A stretch of 53,183 bases of DNA, from positions 1-53,183 of the forward strand of contig JRUP01000005.1 of NCBI GenBank assembly GCA_000773965.1, written 5' to 3'. Below, piece by piece: positions 8,135 to 16,031 of this stretch. The first letter of the stretch is position 1, and each line of letters opens with the position of its first letter. The stretch comes from Enterobacter cancerogenus. GTDB taxonomy: Bacteria > Pseudomonadota > Gammaproteobacteria > Enterobacterales > Enterobacteriaceae. Position numbers and translations under genes: made by a program. The notes under the pieces are model-generated. The model saw only the letters and a program-made list of their open reading frames with translations, did no database searches and was not told where the DNA came from.

Positions 8135-8501
8135 CTCTCACATGAGCCAGCTTTAGCTTGAGAGTATCTACCTCATTACTCAAAGGCTGAGCATCAGTTC
8201 CGCGATGATTAAGATATGAAGTGAGGTCATTCAACTTTTGAAGTGAAGATGTCAGCTCATGCCATGCATCTTGATTTATCTCAGGAACGGAAGGAGGTAA
8301 GTGCTGAAGAGCAGAAGATCTCAGCCAACAGCTTCTGCTGAGCTGTCCTCTGGACTGGTTTACTTTACTCAGCTCAACTTCATTTAATCTGACAGTTACT
8401 GAGTAACTGCGAAGACGATTAGGGGGTAATTTTTTAACGGCAGGATCATTGGTAAATGTAGAAGGAAACTCATCATCGAAAATAATATTTATTTTTTCCA
8501 T
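8109..8501 (-). CDS. MobC-type relaxosome accessory protein
   Basis: A 130-residue protein with the plasmid MobC pattern: a short N-terminal tail, then RSYSVTVRLNEVELSKV (ribbon-helix-helix-like), SCWLRSSAL, VPEIN and a helical end with LNDLTSYLN. A clear AAGGAG site lies six bases before the ATG. MobC proteins bind near oriT and help the relaxase open the strands. The gene overlaps the relaxase gene, so the pair forms one operon read leftward. Confidence 0.8.
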   Translation of the reverse strand: MEKINIIFDDEFPSTFTNDPAVKKLPPNRLRSYSVTVRLNEVELSKVNQSRGQLSRSCWLRSSALQHLPPSVPEINQDAWHELTSSLQKLNDLTSYLNHRGTDAQPLSNEVDTLKLKLAHVRDALLSLDK

Positions 8502-8642
8502 ATCAACTCCTTTTGATATTTAGGCTTAATAGCAAATCCGTATGCTATATATAAAAAATATCATAAATATCAATCACGTCAATGGTTTGGCATTTGATTG
8601 TGGTGTGGCTTTGATCTTTCTTTTTCAACCGAAGGGCGGAAA

Positions 8643-8692
8643 AAGCAAGGCAACTCAAAGATGCGGAGCATCTATGAGTTAGCCCTTGCTTT
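8643..8692. repeat. Long imperfect inverted repeat upstream of mobC, possible oriT
   Basis: Two arms of about 22-24 bases (starting AAGCAAGG and ending CCTTGCTT) flank a GGA loop and match except for a few positions. It lies about 140 bases upstream of the leftward mobC-mobA pair, where oriT is usually found. A transcription terminator is a less likely alternative, since no gene ends here. Confidence 0.5.
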
Positions 8693-8760
8693 AATAATTA
8701 AATTAGATTGACATAATGAGATGGGGTGATATAAGTAAATTATTTCGAAGGAGGTATGAC

Positions 8761-8976
8761 ATGTTTACTATAAGAACAGTAATAAAATATCCAAGGTTCA
8801 CTCTTTTTCTCATGATTTTATTAGTGATAAATATATGCGGAGTGAATTACATAAGTGATCGTTATTCTTTTGAAAATGGGCTGGATATAATTTTTTGGTC
8901 AATATGGGTTGAGGTTCCTATATTTTTCATTACACTCTATCCAGCTATAAGCAGGGATCTATCTAAGATTTCCTGA
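8761..8976 (+). CDS. Small membrane protein (71 aa)
   Basis: The ATG at 8761 has a near-perfect AAGGAGG six bases upstream, so it is preferred to the ATG at 8716. The peptide has two hydrophobic helices ('FTLFLMILLVINICGV' and 'IIFWSIWVEVPIFFITLYP'). It ends tail to tail with the next gene, overlapping it by 14 bases. I do not recognise it. Small two-helix proteins next to mobilisation genes can serve in exclusion or immunity, but nothing here proves it. Confidence 0.6.
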   Translation: MFTIRTVIKYPRFTLFLMILLVINICGVNYISDRYSFENGLDIIFWSIWVEVPIFFITLYPAISRDLSKIS

Positions 8977-9646
8977 AAATTTTTCTAATGGGGCGAAGTA
9001 ATTTCCTTTTAATGCTGATGTTAGCTCTTTGAAAGCATCTAATGATTCTTGTGTTTATATTGTATTGATTGGATTTTTTGCAGTTTTTAACGTACTTCTC
9101 AAATAGCTCATGAAATGAAATTGAAAGCTTTAGTATTGTGCATATTGAGATTGCCCAGAGTGTTAAATAAGCAAAAGTGGAATGTAGTAAAACATGTTTA
9201 TATTTTTCATCAATCTCTTTTATGGAGCTTAAAATGAAAATTAGTGTTGAAATTGCAGCGGGATAGTAAAGAAGGGTGTCTACCAATGGTTTCATAAAGT
9301 CCTTATTTTTTGGTATTGCTTTAATACCAATAACAATAGCTGGTAATGCAGCTATTGCATAGAACCAAAAAGCATTTACCACATTATAATTGAGGGTTTT
9401 TGTGCAGTAGTATAAAATTGAAATTGCAAGTACGACTAACAATCCCGCTATTATTGGCTTTAATTTTCTAGCCGCCTGTGTGTTTCTTTTTCTGATTCTT
9501 TTTATTCTGTTTGTTTTGGCTGGTTCTTTTAAGTCATTTATTGCGATGTTTTTTGGCTGAGGTATGATAGATAGTTCTTTTTTATCAGTTGTTAATTTTA
9601 TCTTTGGTTGGAATATATTTTTTATTTTTTCAGCTAATTTCGACAT
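8963..9646 (-). CDS. Hypothetical multi-spanning membrane protein
   Basis: A 227-residue protein with a positively charged N-terminal tail of about 60 residues and four probable membrane helices between residues 62 and 180, then a very basic C-terminal tail (ending PIRKIFRKS). GGAG lies upstream of the ATG. No known family comes to mind. The high AT content matches the surrounding island. Confidence 0.6.
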   Translation of the reverse strand: MSKLAEKIKNIFQPKIKLTTDKKELSIIPQPKNIAINDLKEPAKTNRIKRIRKRNTQAARKLKPIIAGLLVVLAISILYYCTKTLNYNVVNAFWFYAIAALPAIVIGIKAIPKNKDFMKPLVDTLLYYPAAISTLIFILSSIKEIDEKYKHVLLHSTFAYLTLWAISICTILKLSISFHELFEKYVKNCKKSNQYNINTRIIRCFQRANISIKRKLLRPIRKIFRKS

Positions 9647-10015
9647 CTTTTCTCCGATTTTAATTTTAGCTAATGGGATTTTTTAACAATATCTTCTCAA
9701 TCGAGATCATTGTTAGGCCTCAAACTCTTTCTTTTAGTACAGTAGTGCTTAGTAAAGGCTCCCTAAGATTGACGTTACTAAAAGCATGCACATTTTAAAA
9801 CTTTACATAAGCATATCAAATCAGTTAAATGATGATAATTTATGTGTTCGTAAAAAATCAATGAGAATTATCGGTTTATCAAAAAAATAAATTCATTATA
9901 AACAATGGTTTAAGTTTTTTTTAATAGAAAAATATTTATAAGTCTAGCTATTTTGTCGAGAATGTATAAATAATTTTTTACTTTCTGGGTGCGATGTTTT
10001 TCTGGTGCTAATGTT
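9647..10015. other. AT-rich intergenic region before the hxs operon
   Basis: No gene is seen. A hairpin-forming inverted repeat (AACAAT-ATCT / AGAT-ATTGTT) lies at 9685-9714. A TATAAA at 9965-9970 could be the -10 of the hxs promoter, but no good -35 accompanies it. Confidence 0.4.
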
Positions 10016-10288
10016 ATGAAAAAAAGTCTATTAAAAACAAACAATTCTGAATGGGTGCTTCGAAACAGCCTCTACTGGATGAGTGCTGTCTCCCGCTGGA
10101 AGCTCGAAGAAGACGACCAGAGCTGGTTTGTTTGTTTTGAAAATTGGAACGACGAGGTTGAGTTCGAGTTCGAGCGACTTTTGAATGACTACAAACTCAG
10201 AGAGAAGCTTCAGGCACACACCGGCCAGGTCAGAACTTCTATCATCGACAATGTTCTAAGGAGTATTGATTCGAGACTCTCTCAATGA
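10016..10288 (+). CDS. hxsD: HxsD, small protein of the His-Xaa-Ser system
   Basis: A 90-residue protein that contains LLNDYKLREK, the LLNDYxLRE motif that defines the HxsD family. Such proteins occur only with the paired radical SAM enzymes HxsB and HxsC and a His-Xaa-Ser repeat protein; their role is unknown. A GTG at 9989 would add nine residues, but the ATG at 10016 fits better. Its stop codon overlaps the hxsB start as ATGA. Confidence 0.88.
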   Translation: MKKSLLKTNNSEWVLRNSLYWMSAVSRWKLEEDDQSWFVCFENWNDEVEFEFERLLNDYKLREKLQAHTGQVRTSIIDNVLRSIDSRLSQ

Positions 10289-11679
10289 ACACTATGCCAT
10301 TCAACTTTGACCGCCTGAGCAATGGCAAAGTCTTCATCAGCAACCTTGCTGGCTTTCACAGCTTCGTCGATGACGAAGAGCTACATCTTCTTGCCGATAA
10401 CAAATTCCCTCCAGAACAAACAATCTCCCGGCTACTTGAAAGCAGGTTGTTCATTGCAGACGATGCGACTCAGGCGGTCTCAAAAGCCTCACTGAGTTCT
10501 GCCTTTGCCAAACGACTGATGAACGAATTGGCCGTCCGACCAATCTTCATGATTGTGCCGACTCTCAGGTGCGATCACACATGCAAGTATTGCCAGGTCA
10601 GCAGAGCATCGGTTACCGCTGATGGTTATGACCTCAACACAGAACTGATACCGCAAATCGTCAGCACTATTAAGAAACTTGGCACTCCGCCATACAAGAT
10701 AGAAGTGCAGGGCGGTGAACCGCTTCTCAGGTTCGATCTCGTCCAGGCAATTTATGAAGAGTGTGAAAGTTCATTAGGTAGCGAGGCTTTCGAAATGGTT
10801 ATTGCTACGAGTCTCTCCATACTCGATGCAGATATCATCTCTTGGGTTAAAAAACGGAACATCACCTTCTCCGTCTCGCTTGATGGTAATGAAGCCGTCC
10901 ACAATAAGAATCGTATCCTTACCGACTCTCAGGCTCACAACAAAGCCGTCACAGGCATTAGAAAAATCACAGAAGTGCTGGGAGCAAACCGGATAGCTAC
11001 GGTAACCACAGTTACTAAGGAGCTAACAAAAGAGCCAGCTTCCATAGTGGATGCTCATCTGTGTCTTGGCCTAACCGACATGTTTATCAGGCCAGTCAGT
11101 CCATACGGGTTTGCTCAGAAGCAGAGCTTCACTTTTTCTATGCCGGAATATTTTGATTTTTATAAAAAGTTGATGCAGGAAGTGTTGCTCCAGAACCATA
11201 AGGGCATACCTGTCGTTGAGCATTCGGCTTCAATCCATCTAAAGCGGATTTTCAATCCGGGCTTCAGTGGTTATGCAGATCTAAAATCACCAAGCGGAGT
11301 CGTGCTGAACTGCATACTGTTCAACTATGACGGTAAAGTCTACGGTAGTGACGAAAGCCGTATGCTTCAGAAAGTAAACCCGGAAGCAGATTTTAGTGCC
11401 GGAGAGTTTGCTTCACTGTCATTCAGTAGCAACGAATACTACCGTTCCGCTCTCTCATCATCATTCAACTTCGCCATGCCAGGTTGTGACACCTGCGCAT
11501 ATCAGCCTTTCTGTGGAGCAGATCCTTGTCAGAACATCAGTGTTCATGGCGAGCCTGTTGGTGACAAGAGTCGGTCTACATTCTGCCAGTATCATAAAGG
11601 GATGTTCCGCTTCCTTCTGAATGAAATTTCTAAGGGTGGACCGATGGCTGAGATGCTCAAAAGGTGGGCTTATGTCTGA
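10285..11679 (+). CDS. hxsB: HxsB, radical SAM/SPASM maturase of the His-Xaa-Ser system
   Basis: A 464-residue radical SAM enzyme. The iron-sulfur motif CDHTCKYC puts cysteines at 96, 100 and 103, and VQGGEPLLRF is the usual SAM-contacting region. The C-terminal region from Cys401 (CDTCAYQPFCGADPC, with more cysteines after it) is SPASM-like and should bind auxiliary clusters. Residues 1-85 are probably a target-binding part. It lies between hxsD and hxsC with overlaps on both sides. In the described system HxsB and HxsC are a pair of maturases thought to modify HxsA; the chemistry is not known to me. Confidence 0.92.
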   Translation: MNTMPFNFDRLSNGKVFISNLAGFHSFVDDEELHLLADNKFPPEQTISRLLESRLFIADDATQAVSKASLSSAFAKRLMNELAVRPIFMIVPTLRCDHTCKYCQVSRASVTADGYDLNTELIPQIVSTIKKLGTPPYKIEVQGGEPLLRFDLVQAIYEECESSLGSEAFEMVIATSLSILDADIISWVKKRNITFSVSLDGNEAVHNKNRILTDSQAHNKAVTGIRKITEVLGANRIATVTTVTKELTKEPASIVDAHLCLGLTDMFIRPVSPYGFAQKQSFTFSMPEYFDFYKKLMQEVLLQNHKGIPVVEHSASIHLKRIFNPGFSGYADLKSPSGVVLNCILFNYDGKVYGSDESRMLQKVNPEADFSAGEFASLSFSSNEYYRSALSSSFNFAMPGCDTCAYQPFCGADPCQNISVHGEPVGDKSRSTFCQYHKGMFRFLLNEISKGGPMAEMLKRWAYV

Positions 11680-12784
11680 GGTGCTGAGGAACGATATTTT
11701 CCGGTTTTCATCAGACTTACCAGTTCAGCAAGGCTTCTATCGCCTATGCAAATCTAAGCCCGAAAATCCTCAATTCTATCTGCAAAATTTGCTTGTCACT
11801 GCGACACAACTCAATTCCAGACTGCCTGCATATTTTGCAGACTCGATTGTGAGCCAGGAACTTTTCGATTCCATTCAAGATGGTGACATTGGGATCGTCA
11901 ACAACGGCAACATGCTCCGGGTGATACTGTCCCGTAGAGCAAACCACAACACTGTCCTTGTCACTGAAAGGTGCAACAACAGTTGCCTGTTTTGTTCTCA
12001 ACCTCCCAAGACAGGTAATGATGACTGGCTTCTTAACCAGTCAGCTCTTGCTATCGCTTCCTTCTCTCTTAATGGAGTAGTGGGAGTGAGCGGGGGAGAG
12101 CCTTTGCTCTATGGCGAAGACTTCCTGCATTTTCTGGACTTCATAATCGAAAATTCCCCTGACACAGCACTGCATGTTCTAACCAACGGACGGAAGTTCG
12201 CGGATGTCAGCTTTACCCAGCAGATGAAAGAACGAAGCGAAATGATCAAAATCACTTTTGGCATACCGCTTTATTCTTCAAGAGCATCAGTGCACGACTA
12301 CCTGGTTGGAAGCGAGGGAGCATTTGATGAAACAGTCAGGGGACTGATCAATGCCGGTAACTCAGGTATCAACATCGAACTGAGAGTCATCCCTACTCAG
12401 GCGAACTACACAGAGCTTGATGACATAGTAGAGTTTGCTGGCCGTGTGTTCTCTAACATTAACCAGATCTCCCTGATGGGACTTGAGTCGATTGGGTGGG
12501 CCCGTAAGAACTGGTCATCGATCTTCATAGAGAACGACAATTACAGCGAACAAATCCTTTCGGCTGTAGACACTGCACACAGGTCAGGTATCCCTCTTAC
12601 CATCTTCAATTACCCATTGTGTCACCTTCCTGAAAGGGCATGGGATTTTGCTACACAGTCCATCTCTGACTGGAAAAATTACTATCCCAAAGAATGTGAT
12701 GAATGCACTCAGAAGTCTTCCTGTGCTGGTTATTTCAGTTCATCAAAAGGCCGTTTTCATCAACCTCCGAGACCAATAATATGA
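11672..12784 (+). CDS. hxsC: HxsC, second radical SAM maturase of the His-Xaa-Ser system
   Basis: A 370-residue radical SAM protein with CNNSCLFC (cysteines 101, 105, 108) and VSGGEPLLYG. It lacks a full SPASM domain but has a cysteine-bearing tail (CDECTQKSSC). The chosen ATG at 11672 overlaps the end of hxsB by eight bases and has AAAGGTGGG upstream; the longer open frame from 11621 lies inside hxsB. Its stop codon overlaps the hxsA start as ATGA. It pairs with HxsB in all systems of this type known to me. Confidence 0.9.
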   Translation: MSEVLRNDIFRFSSDLPVQQGFYRLCKSKPENPQFYLQNLLVTATQLNSRLPAYFADSIVSQELFDSIQDGDIGIVNNGNMLRVILSRRANHNTVLVTERCNNSCLFCSQPPKTGNDDWLLNQSALAIASFSLNGVVGVSGGEPLLYGEDFLHFLDFIIENSPDTALHVLTNGRKFADVSFTQQMKERSEMIKITFGIPLYSSRASVHDYLVGSEGAFDETVRGLINAGNSGINIELRVIPTQANYTELDDIVEFAGRVFSNINQISLMGLESIGWARKNWSSIFIENDNYSEQILSAVDTAHRSGIPLTIFNYPLCHLPERAWDFATQSISDWKNYYPKECDECTQKSSCAGYFSSSKGRFHQPPRPII

Positions 12785-13407
12785 AAAAATTTAATTTCGC
12801 GGCTCTTCTTCCTGGTTTTTTGGCTCTTAATAACTCTGTATGGGCAAGTGATTCATCTACTGGCGCCAGTGATTTACCTGGTATGACCCTGAACGAACAT
12901 GATTTGGTGATAGCCCCGCTCAACACCGAAGTGCCGTTCTACATTGCCGGACACAGAAGTCACAGTTCTCACCGTAGCCACAGCTCACACCGTTCTTCAT
13001 CAGGCGGTGGATACTATGGCGGAAGCACTCCTTACTATCCCAAAACATACAGTTCGCCAAGCACCTCAGACTCATCCAGTTCAGGAACTCGCTCCTCCTC
13101 CTCAATCCGTTCGCTTCGTTCTAACGACACTGATAGCTCAACTACAACAAGCTCAGCAGGAACCACAGGTGCCAACCGTGCAAGTAGTGGGCTGACTGTT
13201 GATACAGAAAAACGTAAGCGGTTGATCATGAGAGTGCAGTTCGCCTTACTCGATAAAGGTTTTTACAACGGCAATATTGACGGGAGCATGGGACCAGCCA
13301 CAAGGACAGCAATTAAAAATTATAGGGTTGCGAATGGATTGCCTACGCCAGTAAGAGAAACCTTGGATACACAGCTTTTGAATTCATTGAACATTTTGGC
13401 CCGTTAA
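12781..13407 (+). CDS. hxsA: HxsA, His-Xaa-Ser repeat protein with peptidoglycan-binding domain
   Basis: A 208-residue exported protein, the likely substrate of HxsB and HxsC. A signal peptide covers residues 1 to about 22 (cleavage near SVWA). Residues 58-72 are five tandem His-Xaa-Ser units (HRS, HSS, HRS, HSS, HRS). A Gly/Tyr/Ser/Thr-rich linker runs to about 140. Residues 150-205 resemble the peptidoglycan-binding domain 1 fold, with LLDKGFYNGNIDGSMGPATR. The modified repeat would therefore be placed in the periplasm and attached to the cell wall. Which residues are changed is unknown. The ATGA overlap with hxsC shows it is the last gene of the hxsDBCA operon. Confidence 0.9.
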   Translation: MKKFNFAALLPGFLALNNSVWASDSSTGASDLPGMTLNEHDLVIAPLNTEVPFYIAGHRSHSSHRSHSSHRSSSGGGYYGGSTPYYPKTYSSPSTSDSSSSGTRSSSSIRSLRSNDTDSSTTTSSAGTTGANRASSGLTVDTEKRKRLIMRVQFALLDKGFYNGNIDGSMGPATRTAIKNYRVANGLPTPVRETLDTQLLNSLNILAR

Positions 13408-13431
13408 GAAAAGTAAATTTCAAAAATTAAG

Positions 13432-13464
13432 CTTTCAAATAATATTGATATTTTATTTTGAAAG
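13432..13464. repeat. AT-rich inverted repeat between hxsA and qatA
   Basis: An imperfect palindrome starts CTTTCAAA and ends TTTGAAAG with a TGAT centre. It could end the hxs transcript or act as an operator for the qat operon. There is no clear T run after it. Confidence 0.45.
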
Positions 13465-13505
13465 ATTTAATTATGCATGATGTTATTTATAAAAAGGAAT
13501 TGATC

Positions 13506-15275
13506 ATGTGGTCGGATTTTGAATCAAGTGTTGACTATCTAAATTTCGGAGAAGTATCGAGTTTAGCTGTAGATATCTTAAAATCAAATAATATGTTGCC
13601 TGTATCTATTGGAGTTTTTGGCAACTGGGGTGCTGGCAAGTCGTCATTATTGAAAATAATTGAAAAGCAAATTAGTGATGAGTGCGGTGAAGAAATTTTG
13701 GTCGTGAATTTCGATGCATGGCTTTATCAGGGGTATGATGATGCCAGGGCTGCTTTGTTAGAAGTGATTGCAACAAAGTTAAATGAAGCTGCCCAGGGTG
13801 ATGAGGGAGTTGTTAAGAAAACGTTTAATCTCTTTAATAGAGTCGATAAAGTAAGAGCTTTAGGGTTAACAATTGAAGGGGTAGCTTTAGCTCACGGTAT
13901 TTCTACAGGTGGGCTTGTTTCCAGAGGATTAAATGCAGTTAAGGATATTTTTAATAATGGAATAAACGAAGATAACTACCAAAATAGTATGAAGTTAGGG
14001 AGCGAAATAGCTAAATTAGGATTGATAAAAGATAAAGAGCTTTCTACTCCGCCACAACAAATTAACTTATTTAGAAATGAGTATAATGATATACTGAAGA
14101 GCTTAAATAAAAAGTTAATTGTGTTTATTGATAATTTAGATCGGTGCTTGCCTCACAATGCAATTCAAACTCTTGAGGCGATAAGGCTATTTTTGTTTCT
14201 TCCTAACACTGCTTTTGTAATAGCCGCTGATGAGGATATGATAAGAACTTCTGTTTCTGAATACTTTAAAGGCACTTCTGCTAGGCATCATATCGATTAT
14301 TTGGATAAACTGATTCAAGTTCCTATAAGAGTGCCACGAACAGGTTTATTAGAGATTAGATCATATCTTTTCTTACTCCATGCAGTAAATTCAGGAGTAG
14401 ATGAAAATTTAATTGAAGATCTTCGACTAGCATTGGAAGTATCACTACAAGAGTCATGGCATCAAGATCCGATGAAAAAGGAAGATGCACTTAAAATTTT
14501 AGAGTGTGAAGATAATATTGAGTTAGCAATTGCATTTGACCAAGTAGATCGGATTGCACCTATTTTCGCTACATCACCTATAATTCATGGTAATCCGAGA
14601 ATTGTTAAAAGATTACTAAATGTCGTTAAAATGAGATTGAATATTGCAAGAAGAAGAAAAATATCTTTAGATGAGAATGTTATAACGAAATTAGTAATAT
14701 TTGAAAGATGTGCTGGAGAAGAAGCAGCCAATGCATTGTATTCTATGATCGATACTAATAAAAATTACAACAAAGTTATAAGTAACCTTGAAAGCGAAAG
14801 ATTAGTTGAACTCCCAGATTATGTCCCTCAAGCTTGGAAAAAAGATGAGTCCACAAGTGATTTTATTCTGAAATGGTTAGAGCTTGAACCAAAGTTAAGT
14901 GATAAAAATTTAAGGGCTGCTGTATATCTTTCTCGTGAGACTATGCCTGCGGGACATTATGTTATTGGTCTTTCACCTAAAGCAAGAGATGCATTAGGTG
15001 TATTAGTGTCTACAAAAAGGAAAAGTTCACAAGCAGCTTCAAAAGCATTAAAGGATATTTCTAAAGATGAGGTTATTCCAGTTATGGAAGGAATAATTGA
15101 GCATCTAAGAAGTATAACGGAATGGAGTAATCAGCCAGACGGTTTTGCGGGTGCTATTTTATTAGCAGATAGTAATTTAGAGGCAGCAAAAAGCCTTAAG
15201 AGATTCATAGCTGGAATACATGAGCAGCCGCACTGGATGAATATGCTTCTTAAAAATAAAGCTTGGAATAACTAA
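13506..15275 (+). CDS. qatA: QatA, KAP-family P-loop ATPase of a Qat anti-phage system
   Basis: A 589-residue KAP-type ATPase. Walker A is GNWGAGKS at residues 39-46 and Walker B is FIDNLDR at about 207-213, followed by ALEAIRLFLFLPN-like and FVIAADE segments usual in KAP proteins. VVNFDAWLYQG after the P-loop is also a family mark. The ATG at 13506 has AAGGAA six bases upstream and is preferred to upstream ATG and TTG codons. It is the first of four genes in the order ATPase, unknown, QueC-like, TatD-like, which defines QatABCD. The mechanism of Qat defence is not known to me. Confidence 0.9.
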   Translation: MWSDFESSVDYLNFGEVSSLAVDILKSNNMLPVSIGVFGNWGAGKSSLLKIIEKQISDECGEEILVVNFDAWLYQGYDDARAALLEVIATKLNEAAQGDEGVVKKTFNLFNRVDKVRALGLTIEGVALAHGISTGGLVSRGLNAVKDIFNNGINEDNYQNSMKLGSEIAKLGLIKDKELSTPPQQINLFRNEYNDILKSLNKKLIVFIDNLDRCLPHNAIQTLEAIRLFLFLPNTAFVIAADEDMIRTSVSEYFKGTSARHHIDYLDKLIQVPIRVPRTGLLEIRSYLFLLHAVNSGVDENLIEDLRLALEVSLQESWHQDPMKKEDALKILECEDNIELAIAFDQVDRIAPIFATSPIIHGNPRIVKRLLNVVKMRLNIARRRKISLDENVITKLVIFERCAGEEAANALYSMIDTNKNYNKVISNLESERLVELPDYVPQAWKKDESTSDFILKWLELEPKLSDKNLRAAVYLSRETMPAGHYVIGLSPKARDALGVLVSTKRKSSQAASKALKDISKDEVIPVMEGIIEHLRSITEWSNQPDGFAGAILLADSNLEAAKSLKRFIAGIHEQPHWMNMLLKNKAWNN

Positions 15276-15284
15276 GGATAAAAA

Positions 15285-16031
15285 ATGGGCACATCTCAAT
15301 CGAGTAAAGGACCTAAGAATGGAAATGAATTAGTTCCGCCTTGGGCTGATCAATCACATAACGGTAAAAGCAATAATCTTAGTGGCTTTAGGACATTATT
15401 TGGCCGATTTGCTCGTAACAGAGATGCAACGGCATTAAAAGGTGCATTAGGACGTTATGCTAGACAAGTCACAGGAGGTTCTGAATCTACTAATGCCCGT
15501 TTAGGGAATATCATCAATGCTGGCGGTGGTTTATTTGAATTATTAAGTGATGGTATTACCAATGATCCTAATATGAATCCTTTGGTAGACCTTGATAGTC
15601 TCAAAGGAATGGAGTGTGAAGATGTAATTGCGAGAATATCACATTCTTTATCTGAAGGACTTGAAGATGCCGACAAAATTCAAACTGCCATGAATGATGC
15701 TTTAGTAGAAGCTTTGAATGGAAAGTCAGTTTTCGATCCGTCAGACATAACTGACGATGTAATCATTGAAACAATGATTTGTTATTTAACGGATAGCATT
15801 TTTTTACAAATCACAATGGATGCTGGTAAAGCATGGAATAATGCAGAGACCGCCAAAGAATTACAGGCAGCAGAAAATTCTTTACATCAACTTATTAGTG
15901 CCACCGTTGATAATATAATGGAGCCAAAGTTAAATAATAATATACGAGTGTTTTCCAAAAAAGACATAATAGCCATACAAAATGATGTTATAAGAGAAGT
16001 CTGGGATGAATGGAAAGGATATGAAGAATGA
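15285..16031 (+). CDS. qatB: QatB, protein of unknown function in the Qat system
   Basis: A 248-residue soluble protein with a Ser/Asn-rich N-terminal 35 residues and a mostly helical remainder. No catalytic motif is visible. It starts nine bases after qatA, with AAGGAT upstream, and its stop overlaps qatC as ATGA. The assignment as QatB rests on position between a KAP ATPase and a QueC-like protein. Confidence 0.82.
   Translation: MGTSQSSKGPKNGNELVPPWADQSHNGKSNNLSGFRTLFGRFARNRDATALKGALGRYARQVTGGSESTNARLGNIINAGGGLFELLSDGITNDPNMNPLVDLDSLKGMECEDVIARISHSLSEGLEDADKIQTAMNDALVEALNGKSVFDPSDITDDVIIETMICYLTDSIFLQITMDAGKAWNNAETAKELQAAENSLHQLISATVDNIMEPKLNNNIRVFSKKDIIAIQNDVIREVWDEWKGYEE

Noticed and set aside
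13035..13229. Minus-strand open frames opposite hxsA
   Set aside because: They result from the repetitive Ser/His/Thr codons of hxsA; no ribosome binding site is present.
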